Below are positions 50,766 through 62,211 of a stretch of DNA of 64,000 bases, one piece after another. Where the stretch lies: the NCBI GenBank assembly GCA_963580455.1, contig OY756958.1, positions 12,722,501-12,786,500 on the forward strand, written 5' to 3'. The position numbers were made by a program, and so were the translations under genes. This stretch comes from Euonymus europaeus. Its lineage: Eukaryota > Streptophyta > Magnoliopsida > Celastrales > Celastraceae. Positions within the stretch are counted from its first letter, which is position 1. Each line of letters begins with the position of its first letter. The notes beneath the pieces were generated by a model. That model searched no databases, was not told where the DNA came from, and was given only the letters and a program-made list of their open reading frames with translations.

Positions 50766-53700
50766 CCAATTGTCATAGAAAGTTGGGGTTTTGGCATCGA
50801 AATAATCTAGGAAGCTTATACTCGTAAAATTTGACATAGAAGAACAAGAAAAAGTGTACACCGAGCAACTTTGATAGTTCGAAGTTGCTCAACTTACTCT
50901 ATGGAGGAGCTTTAAACAGTTTTGTCCATTTTTCATAGAAAGTTGGCGTTTTGGCATCGAAATAATTTAGGAAGATTATACTCGTAAAATTTGAGATAGA
51001 ATAACAATGAAAAGTGTACACCGAGCAACTTTTATGGTTCGAAGTTGCTCAACTCTCTCTATGGAGGAGCTTTAAACGGTTTTGTCCATTTGTCATAGAA
51101 AGTTGGACTTTTGGAATCGAAATAATTTAGGAAGCTTATACTCGTAAAATTTGACATAGAAGAACAATAAAAAGTGTAGACCGAGCAATTTTGATAGTCC
51201 GAAGTTGCCCAACTCTTTCTATGGTGGAGCTTTTAATGTTTTTGTCAATTTGTCATAGAAAGTTAGGGTTTTGGAATCAAAATAATCCAGGAAGCATATA
51301 CTCATAAAATTTGACATAGAAGAACAATAAAAAGTGTACAACGAGCAATTTTGATGATGAGAAGTTGCTCAACTCTCTCTATGGAGGAGCTTTTAACGTT
51401 TTTATCCATTTGTCTTATAAAGTTGGTGTTTTCGCATTGAAATAATCTAGGAAGCTTATACTCGTAAAATTTGACATAGAAGAACAACAAAAAGTGTAGA
51501 CCGAGCAACTTTGATAGTCCGAAGTTGCTCAACTGATTCTATGGAGGAGCTTTAAACGGTTTTGTCCAATTGTCATAGAAAGTTGGGGTTTTGGCATCGA
51601 AATAATCTAGGAAGCTTATACTCGTAAAATTTGACATAGAAGAACAAGAAAAAGTGTACACCGAGCAACTTTGATAGTTCGAAGTTGCTCAACTGACTCT
51701 ATGGAGGAGCTTTAAACAGTTTTGTCCATTTTTCATAGAAAGTTGGCGTTTTGGCATCGAAATAATTTAGGAAGCTTATACTCGTAAAATTTGACATAGA
51801 AGAACAATAAAAAGTGTACACCGAGCAATTTTGATAGTCCGAAGTTGCCCAACTCTTTCTATGGTGGAGCTTTTAATGTTTTTGTCAATTTGTCATAGAA
51901 AGTTAGGGTTTTGGAATCAAAATAATCCAGGAAGCATATACTCATAAAATTTGACATAGAAGAACAATAAAAAGTGTACAACGAGCAATTTTGATGATGA
52001 GAAGTTGCTCAACTCTCTCTATGGAGGAGCTTTTAACGTTTTTATCCATTTGTCTTATAAAGTTGGTGTTTTCGCATTGAAATAATCTAGGAAGCTTATA
52101 CTCGTAAAATTTGACATAGAAGAACAACAAAAAGTGTAGACCGAGCAACTTTGATAGTCCGAAGTTGCTCAACTGATTCTATGGAGGAGCTTTAAACGGT
52201 TTTGTCCAATTGTCATAGAAAGTTGGGGTTTTGGCATCGAAATAATCTAGGAAGCTTATACTCGTAAAATTTGACATAGAAGAACAAGAAAAAGTGTACA
52301 CCGAGCAACTTTGATAGTTCGAAGTTGCTCAACTGACTCTATGGAGGAGCTTTAAACAGTTTTGTCCATTTTTCATAGAAAGTTGGCGTTTTGGCATCGA
52401 AATAATTTAGGAAGCTTATACTCGTAAAATTTGAGATAGAATAACAATGAAAAGTGTACACCGAGCAACTTTTATGGTTCGAAGTTGCTCAACTCTCTCT
52501 ATGGAGGAGCTTTAAACGGTTTTGTCCATTTGTCATAGAAAGTTGGACTTTTGGAATCGAAATAATTTAGGAAGCTTATACTCGTAAAATTTGACATAGA
52601 AGAACAATAAAAAGTGTACACCGAGCAATTTTGATAGTCCGAAGTTGCCCAACTCTTTCTATGGTGGAGCTTTTAATGTTTTTGTCAATTTGTCATAGAA
52701 AGTTAGGGTTTTGGAATCAAAATAATCCAGGAAGCATATACTCATAAAATTTGACATAGAAGAACAATAAAAAGTGTACAACGAGCAATTTTGATGATGA
52801 GAAGTTGCTCAACTCTCTCTATGGAGGAGCTTTTAACGTTTTTATCCATTTGTCTTATAAAGTTGGTGTTTTCGCATTGAAATAATCTAGGAAGCTTATA
52901 CTCGTAAAATTTGACATAGAAGAACAACAAAAAGTGTAGACCGAGCAACTTTGATAGTCCGAAGTTGCTCAACTGATTCTATGGAGGAGCTTTAAACGGT
53001 TTTGTCCAATTGTCATAGAAAGTTGGGGTTTTGGCATCGAAATAATCTAGGAAGCTTATACTCGTAAAATTTGACATAGAAGAACAAGAAAAAGTGTACA
53101 CCGAGCAACTTTGATAGTTCGAAGTTGCTCAACTGACTCTATGGAGGAGCTTTAAACAGTTTTGTCCATTTTTCATAGAAAGTTGGCGTTTTGGCATCGA
53201 AATAATTTAGGAAGCTTATACTCGTAAAATTTGACATAGAAGAACAATAAAAAGTGTACACCGAGCAATTTTGATAGTCCGAAGTTGCCCAACTCTTTCT
53301 ATGGTGGAGCTTTTAATGTTTTTGTCAATTTGTCATAGAAAGTTAGGGTTTTGGAATCAAAATAATCCAGGAAGCATATACTCATAAAATTTGACATAGA
53401 AGAACAATAAAAAGTGTACAACGAGCAATTTTGATGATGAGAAGTTGCTCAACTCTCTCTATGGAGGAGCTTTTAACGTTTTTATCCATTTGTCTTATAA
53501 AGTTGGTGTTTTCGCATTGAAATAATCTAGGAAGCTTATACTCGTAAAATTTGACATAGAAGAACAACAAAAAGTGTAGACCGAGCAACTTTGATAGTCC
53601 GAAGTTGCTCAACTGATTCTATGGAGGAGCTTTAAACGGTTTTGTCGAATTGTCATAGAAAGTTGGGGTTTTGGCATCGAAATAATCTAGGAAGCTTATA

Positions 53701-55268
53701 CTCGTAAAATTTGACATAGAAGAACAAGAAAAAGTGTACACCGAGCAACTTTGATAGTTCGAAGTTGCTCAACTGACTCTATGGAGGAGCTTTAAACAGT
53801 TTTGTCCATTTTTCATAGAAAGTTGGCGTTTTGGCATCGAAATAATTTAGGAAGCTTATACTCGTAAAATTTGAGATAGAATAACAATGAAAAGTGTACA
53901 CCGAGCAACTTTTATGGTTCGAAGTTGCTCAACTCTCTCTATGGAGGAGCTTTAAACGGTTTTGTCCATTTGTCATAGAAAGTTGGACTTTTGGAATCGA
54001 AATAATTTAGGAAGCTTATACTCGTAAAATTTGACATAGAAGAACAATAAAAAGTGTACACCGAGCAATTTTGATAGTCCGAAGTTGCCCAACTCTTTCT
54101 ATGGTGGAGCTTTTAATGTTTTTGTCAATTTGTCATAGAAAGTTAGGGTTTTGGAATCAAAATAATCCAGGAAGCATATACTCATAAAATTTGACATAGA
54201 AGAACAATAAAAAGTGTACAACGAGCAATTTTGATGATGAGAAGTTGCTCAACTCTCTCTATGGAGGAGCTTTTAACGTTTTTATCCATTTGTCTTATAA
54301 AGTTGGTGTTTTCGCATTGATATAATCTAGGAAGCTTATACTCGTAAAATTTGACATAGAAGAACAACAAAAAGTGTAGACCGAGCAACTTTGATAGTCC
54401 GAAGTTGCTCAACTGATTCTATGGAGGAGCTTTAAACGGTTTTGTCCAATTGTCATAGAAAGTTGGGGTTTTGGCATCGAAATAATCTAGGAAGCTTATA
54501 CTCGTAAAATTTGACATAGAAGAACAAGAAAAAGTGTACACCGAGCAACTTTGATAGTTCGAAGTTGCTCAACTTACTCTATGGAGGAGCTTTAAACAGT
54601 TTTGTCCATTTTTCATAGAAAGTTGGCGTTTTGGCATCGAAATAATTTAGAAAGCTTATACTCGTAAAATTTGAGATAGAATAACAATGAAAAGTGTACA
54701 CCGAGCAACTTTTATGGTTCGAAGTTGCTCAACTCTCTCTATGGAGGAGCTTTAAACGGTTTTGTCCATTTGTCATAGAAAGTTGGACTTTTGGAATCGA
54801 AATAATTTAGGAAGCTTATACTCGTAAAATTTGACATAGAAGAACAATAAAAAGTGTACACCGAGCAATTTTGATAGTCCGAAGTTGCCCAACTCTTTCT
54901 ATGGTGGAGCTTTTAATGTTTTTGTCAATTTGTCATAGAAAGTTAGGGTTTTGGAATCAAAATAATCCAGGAAGCATATACTCATAAAATTTGACATAGA
55001 AGAACAATAAAAAGTGTACAACGAGCAATTTTGATGATGAGAAGTTGCTCAACTCTCTCTATGGAGGAGCTTTTAACGTTTTTATCCATTTGTCTTGTAA
55101 AGTTGGTGTTTTCGCATTGAAATAATCTAGGAAGCTTATACTCGTAAAATTTGACATAGAAGAACAACAAAAAGTGTAGACCGAGCAACTTTGATAGTCC
55201 GAAGTTGCTCAACTGATTCTATGGAGGAGCTTTAAACGGTTTTGTCCAATTGTCATAGAAAGTTGGGA

Positions 55269-57911
55269 TTTTGGCATCGAAATAATCTAGGAAGCTTATA
55301 CTCGTAAAATTTGACATAGAAGAACAAGAAAAAGTGTACACCGAGCAACTTTGATAGTTCGAAGTTGCTCAACTGACTCTATGGAGGAGCTTTAAACAGT
55401 TTTGTCCATTTTTCATAGAAAGTTGGCGTTTTGACATCGAAATAATTTAGGAAGCTTATACTCGTAAAATTTGAGATAGAATAACAATGAAAAGTGTACA
55501 CCGAGCAACTTTTATGGTTCGAAGTTGCTCAACTCTCTCTATGGAGGAGCTTTAAACGGTTTTGTCCATTTGTCATAGAAAGTTGGACTTTTGGAATCGA
55601 AATAATTTGGGAAGCTTATACTCGTAAAATTTGACATAGAAGAACAATAAAAAGTGTACACCGAGCAATTTTGATAGTCCGAAGTTGCCCAACTCTTTCT
55701 ATGGTGGAGCTTTTAATGTTTTTGTCAATTTGTCATAGAAAGTTAGGGTTTTGGAATCAAAATAATCCAGGAAGCATATACTCATAAAATTTGACATAGA
55801 AGAACAATAAAAAGTGTACAACGAGCAATTTTGATGATGAGAAGTTGCTCAACTCTCTCTATGGAGGAGCTTTTAACGTTTTTATCCATTTGTCTTATAA
55901 AGTTGGTGTTTTCGCATTGAAATAATCTAGGAAGCTTATACTCATAAAATTTGACATAGAAGAACAACAAAAAGTGTAGACCGAGCAACTTTGATAGTCC
56001 GAAGTTGTTCAACTGATTCTATGGAGGAGCTTTAAACGGTTTTGTCCAATTGTCATAGAAAGTTGGGGTTTTGGCATCGAAATAATCTAGGAAGCTTATA
56101 CTCGTAAAATTTGACATAGAAGAACAAGAAAAAGTGTACACCGAGCAACTTTGATAGTTCGAAGTTGCTCAACTGACTCTATGGAGGAGCTTTAAACAGT
56201 TTTGTCCATTTTTCATAGAAAGTTGGCGTTTTGGCATCGAAATAATTTAGGAAGCTTATACTCGTAAAATTTGACATAGAAGAACAATAAAAAGTGTACA
56301 CCGAGCAATTTTGATAGTCCGAAGTTGCCCAACTCTTTCTATGGTGGAGCTTTTAATGTTTTTGTCAATTTGTCATAGAAAGTTAGGGTTTTGGAATCAA
56401 AATAATCCAGGAAGCATATACTCATAAAATTTGACATAGAAGAACAATAAAAAGTGTACAACGAGCAATTTTGATGATGAGAAGTTGCTCAACTCTCTCT
56501 ATGGAGGAGCTTTTAACGTTTTTATCCATTTGTCTTATAAAGTTGGTGTTTTCGCATTGAAATAATCTAGGAAGCTTATACTCGTAAAATTTGACATAGA
56601 AGAACAACAAAAAGTGTAGACCGAGCAACTTTGATAGTCCGAAGTTGCTCAACTGATTCTATGGAGGAGCTTTAAACGGTTTTGTCCAATTGTCATAGAA
56701 AGTTGGGGTTTTGGCATCGAAATAATCTAGGAAGCTTATACTCGTAAAATTTGACATAGAAGAACAAGAAAAAGTGTACACCGAGCAACTTTGATAGTTC
56801 GAAGTTGCTCAACTGACTCTATGGAGGAGCTTTAAACAGTTTTGTCCATTTTTCATAGAAAGTTGGCGTTTTGACATCGAAATAATTTAGGAAGCTTATA
56901 CTCGTAAAATTTGAGATAGAATAACAATGAAAAGTGTACACCGAGCAACTTTTATGGTTCGAAGTTGCTCAACTCTCTCTATGGAGGAGCTTTAAACGGT
57001 TTTGTCCATTTGTCATAGAAAGTTGGACTTTTGGAATCGAAATAATTTGGGAAGCTTATACTCGTAAAATTTGACATAGAAGAACAATAAAAAGTGTACA
57101 CCGAGCAATTTTGATAGTCCGAAGTTGCCCAACTCTTTCTATGGTGGAGCTTTTAATGTTTTTGTCAATTTGTCATAGAAAGTTAGGGTTTTGGAATCAA
57201 AATAATCCAGGAAGCATATACTCATAAAATTTGACATAGAAGAACAATAAAAAGTGTACAACGAGCAATTTTGATGATGAGAAGTTGCTCAACTCTCTCT
57301 ATGGAGGAGCTTTTAACGTTTTTATCCATTTGTCTTATAAAGTTGGTGTTTTCGCATTGAAATAATCTAGGAAGCTTATACTCATAAAATTTGACATAGA
57401 AGAACAACAAAAAGTGTAGACCGAGCAACTTTGATAGTCCGAAGTTGTTCAACTGATTCTATGGAGGAGCTTTAAACGGTTTTGTCCAATTGTCATAGAA
57501 AGTTGGGGTTTTGGCATCGAAATAATCTAGGAAGCTTATACTCGTAAAATTTGACATAGAAGAACAAGAAAAAGTGTACACCGAGCAACTTTGATAGTTC
57601 GAAGTTGCTCAACTGACTCTATGGAGGAGCTTTAAACAGTTTTGTCCATTTTTCATAGAAAGTTGGCGTTTTGGCATCGAAATAATTTAGGAAGCTTATA
57701 CTCGTAAAATTTGACATAGAAGAACAATAAAAAGTGTACACCGAGCAATTTTGATAGTCCGAAGTTGCCCAACTCTTTCTATGGTGGAGCTTTTAATGTT
57801 TTTGTCAATTTGTCATAGAAAGTTAGGGTTTTGGAATCAAAATAATCCAGGAAGCATATACTCATAAAATTTGACATAGAAGAACAATAAAAAGTGTACA
57901 ACGAGCAATTT
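55269..57911 (+). repeat. Tandem 1440-bp nine-monomer duplication
   Basis: Markers repeat 1440 bp apart: TTTTGACATCG (55431 and 56871), ATAATTTGGG (55603 and 57043), CTTATACTCATAAAATTTG in the beta monomer (about 55935 and 57375) and GAAGTTGTTCAAC (56001 and 57441). The left edge follows the unshared GTTGGGATTTTGG at 55263. The right edge precedes GACGATGAG at 57912. Boundaries are approximate. Confidence 0.7.
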
Positions 57912-58533
57912 TGACGATGAGAAGTTGCTCAACTCTCTCTATGGAGGAGCTTTTAACGTTTTTATCCATTTGTCTTATAAAGTTGGTGTTTTCGCATTGA
58001 AATAATCAAGGAAGCTTATATTCGTAAAATTTGACATAGAAGAACAAGAAAAAGTGTACACCGAGCAACTTTGATAGTTCGAAGTTGCTCAACTGACTCT
58101 ATGGAGGAGCTTTAAACAGTTTTGTCCATTTTTCATAGAAAGTTGGCGTTTTGGCATCGAAATAATTTAGGAAGCTTATATTCGTAAAATTTGACATAGA
58201 AGAACAAGAAAAAGTGTACACCGAGCAACTTTGATAGTTCGAAGTTGCTCAACTGACTCTATGGAGGAGCTTTAAACAGTTTTGTCCATTTTTCATAGAA
58301 AGTTGGCGTTTTGGCATCGAAATAATTTAGGAAGCTTATACTCGTAAAATTTGAGATAGAATAACAATGAAAAGTGTACACCGAGCAACTTTTATGGTTC
58401 GAAGTTGCTCAACTCTCTCTATGGAGGAGCTTTAAACGGTTTTGTCCATTTGTCATAGAAAGTTGGACTTTTGGAATCGAAATAATTTGGGAAGCTTATA
58501 CTCGTAAAATTTGACATAGAAGAACAATAAAAA
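57734..58533 (+). repeat. Variant pentamer alpha-beta-delta-delta-epsilon
   Basis: Delta replaces gamma and is itself duplicated. The monomers at 58054 and 58214 both have AACAAGAAAAAG, GATAGTTCG and TTTAAACAG, and both are preceded by the rare ATATTCGTAAAATTTG (58018 and 58178). The beta monomer carries GACGATGAG and ATCAAGGAAGC, which recur at 58712 and 58806 in the next unit. Confidence 0.75.
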
Positions 58534-61500
58534 GTGTACACCGAGCAATTTTGATTGTCCGAAGTTGCCCAACTCTTTCTATGGTGGAGCTTTTAATGTT
58601 TTTGTCAATTTGTCATAGAAAGTTAGGGTTTTGGAATCAAAATAATCCAGGAAGCATATACTCATAAAATTTGACATAGAAGAACAATAAAAAGTGTACA
58701 ACGAGCAATTTTGACGATGAGAAGTTGCTCAACTCTCTCTATGGAGGAGCTTTTAACGTTTTTATCCATTTGTCTTATAAAGTTGGTGTTTTCGCATTGA
58801 AATAATCAAGGAAGCTTATACTCGTAAAATTTGACATAGAAGAACAACAAAAAGTGTAGACCGAGCAACTTTGATAGTCCGAAGTTGCTCAACTGATTCT
58901 ATGGAGGAGCTTTAAACGGTTTTGTCCAATTGTCATAGAAAGTTGGGGTTTTGGCATCGAAATAATCTAGGAAGCTTATACTCGTAAAATTTGACATAGA
59001 AGAACAAGAAAAAGTGTACACCGAGCAACTTTGATAGTTCGAAGTTGCTCAACTGACTCTATGGAGGAGCTTTAAACAGTTTTGTCCATTTTTCATAGAA
59101 AGTTGGCGTTTTGGCATCGAAATAATTTAGGAAGCTTATACTCGTAAAATTTGAGATAGAATAACAATGAAAAGTGTACACCGAGCAACTTTTATGGTTC
59201 GAAGTTGCTCAACTCTCTCTATGGAGGAGCTTTAAACGGTTTTGTCCATTTGTCATAGAAAGTTGGACTTTTGGAATCGAAATAATTTAGGAAGCTTATA
59301 CTCGTAAAATTTGACATAGAAGAACAATAAAAAGTGTACACCGAGCAATTTTGATAGTCCGAAGTTGCCCAACTCTTTCTATGGTGGAGCTTTTAATGTT
59401 TTTGTCAATTTGTCATAGAAAGTTAGGGTTTTGGAATCAAAATAATCCAGGAAGCATATACTCATAAAATTTGACATAGAAGAACAATAAAAAGTGTACA
59501 ACGAGCAATTTTGATGATGAGAAGTTGCTCAACTCTCTCTATGGAGGAGCTTTTAACGTTTTTATCCATTTGTCTTATAAAGTTGGTGTTTTCGCATTGA
59601 AATAATCTAGGAAGCTTATACTCGTAAAATTTGACATAGAAGAACAACAAAAAGTGTAGACCGAGCAACTTTGATAGTCCGAAGTTGTTCAACTGATTCT
59701 ATGGAGGAGCTTTAAACGGTTTTGTCCAATTGTCATAGAAAGTTGGGGTTTTGGCATCGAAATAATCTAGGAAGCTTATACTCGTAAAATTTGACATAGA
59801 AGAACAAGAAAAAGTGTACACCGAGCAACTTTGATAGTTCGAAGTTGCTCAACTGACTCTATGGAGGAGCTTTAAACAGTTTTGTCCATTTTTCATAGAA
59901 AGTTGGCGTTTTGGCATCGAAATAATTTAGGAAGCTTATACTCGTAAAATTTGACATAGAAGAACAATAAAAAGTGTACACCGAGCAATTTTGATAGTCC
60001 GAAGTTGCCCAACTCTTTCTATGGTGGAGCTTTTAATGTTTTTGTCAATTTGTCATAGAAAGTTAGGGTTTTGGAATCAAAATAATCCAGGAAGCATATA
60101 CTCATAAAATTTGACATAGAAGAACAATAAAAAGTGTACAACGAGCAATTTTGATGATGAGAAGTTGCTCAACTCTCTCTATGGAGGAGCTTTTAACGTT
60201 TTTATCCATTTGTCTTATAAAGTTGGTGTTTTCGCATTGAAATAATCTAGGAAGCTTATACTCGTAAAATTTGACATAGAAGAACAACAAAAAGTGTAGA
60301 CCGAGCAACTTTGATAGTCCGAAGTTGCTCAACTGATTCTATGGAGGAGCTTTAAACGGTTTTGTCCAATTGTCATAGAAAGTTGGGGTTTTGGCATCGA
60401 AATAATCTAGGAAGCTTATACTCGTAAAATTTGACATAGAAGAACAAGAAAAAGTGTACACCGAGCAACTTTGATAGTTCGAAGTTGCTCAACTGACTCT
60501 ATGGAGGAGCTTTAAGCAGTTTTGTCCATTTTTCATAGAAAGTTGGCGTTTTGGCATCGAAATAATTTAGGAAGCTTATACTCGTAAAATTTGAGATAGA
60601 ATAACAATGAAAAGTGTACACCGAGCAACTTTTATGGTTCGAAGTTGCTCAACTCTCTCTATGGAGGAGCTTTAAACGGTTTTGTCCATTTGTCATAGAA
60701 AGTTGGACTTTTGGAATCGAAATAATTTAGGAAGCTTATACTCGTAAAATTTGACATAGAAGAACAATAAAAAGTGTACACCGAGCAATTTTGATAGTCC
60801 GAAGTTGCCCAACTCTTTCTATGGTGGAGCTTTTAATGTTTTTGTCAATTTGTCATAGAAAGTTAGGGTTTTGGAATCAAAATAATCCAGGAAGCATATA
60901 CTCATAAAATTTGACATAGAAGAACAATAAAAAGTGTACAACGAGCAATTTTGATGATGAGAAGTTGCTCAACTCTCTCTATGGAGGAGCTTTTAACGTT
61001 TTTATCCATTTGTCTTATAAAGTTGGTGTTTTCGCATTGAAATAATCTAGGAAGCTTATACTCGTAAAATTTGACATAGAAGAACAACAAAAAGTGTAGA
61101 CCGAGCAACTTTGATAGTCCGAAGTTGCTCAACTGATTCTATGGAGGAGCTTTAAACGGTTTTGTCCAATTGTCATAGAAAGTTGGGGTTTTGGCGTCGA
61201 AATAATCTAGGAAGCTTATACTCGTAAAATTTGACATAGAAGAACAAGAAAAAGTGTACACCGAGCAACTTTGATAGTTCGAAGTTGCTCAACTGACTCT
61301 ATGGAGGAGCTTTAAACAGTTTTGTCCATTTTTCATAGAAAGTTGGCGTTTTGGCATCGAAATAATTTAGGAAGCTTATACTCGTAAAATTTGACATAGA
61401 AGAACAATGAAAAGTGTACACCGAGCAATTTTGATAGTCCGAAGTTGCCCAACTCTTTCTATGGTGGAGCTTTTAATGTTTTTGTCAATTTGTCATAGAA

Positions 61501-62211
61501 AGTTAGGGTTTTGGAATCGAAATAATCCAGGAAGCATATACTCATAAAATTTGACATAGAAGAACAATAAAAAGTGTACAACGAGCAATTTTGATGATGA
61601 GAAGTTGCTCAACTCTCTCTGTGGAGGAGCTTTTAACGTTTTTATCCATTTGTCTTATAAAGTTGGTGTTTTCGCATTGAAATAATCTAGGATGCTTATA
61701 CTCGTAAAATTTGACATAGAAGAACAACAAAAAGTGTAGACCGAGCAACTTTGATAGTCCGAAGTTGCTCAACTGATTCTATGGAGGAGCTTTAAACGGT
61801 TTTGTCCAATTGTCGTAGAAAGTTGGGGTTTTGGCATCGAAATAATCTAGGAAGCTTATACTCGTAAAATTTGACATAGAAGAACAAGAAAAAGTGTACA
61901 CCGAGCAACTTTGATAGTTCGAAGTTGCTCAACTGACTCTATGGAGGAGCTTTAAACAGTTTTGTCCATTTTTCATAGAAAGTTGGCGTTTTGGCATCGA
62001 AATAATTTAGGAAGCTTATACTCGTAAAATTTGAGATAGAATAACAATGAAAAGTGTATACCAAGCACTTTTATGGTTCGAAGTTGCTCAACTCTCTCTA
62101 TGGAGGAGCTTTAAACGGTTTTGTCCATTTGTCATACAAAGTTGGACTTTTGGAATCGAAATAATTTAGGTAGCTTATACTCGTAAAATTTGACATAGAA
62201 TAACAATAAAA

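Larger units (their letters stand above)
24468..62211 (+). repeat. Homogenised pentamer/tetramer HOR array
   Basis: There are five monomer types. Alpha has GCCCAACTCTTTC, GGTGGAGC and GAAGCATATACTCAT. Beta has GTACAACGAGC and GATGATGAG. Gamma has GTAGACCGAGC, CTGATTC and CCAATTGTC. Delta has AACAAGAAAAAG, GATAGTTCG and TTTAAACAG. Epsilon has AACAATGAAAAG, TATGGTTCG and GGACTTTTGG. Units are alpha-beta-gamma-delta-epsilon (about 800 bp) or, usually, the same without epsilon (about 640 bp). By hand count there are 51 units, 32 pentamers and 19 tetramers, summing to 236 monomers, which agrees with the 37,744-bp span. The tetramer at 26866-27505 instead lacks gamma. Alpha, beta, gamma, delta and epsilon correspond to 17-mer types m1/m15, m2, m3, m10 and m12. 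Units are near-identical by eye over 37 kb. Confidence 0.9.
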
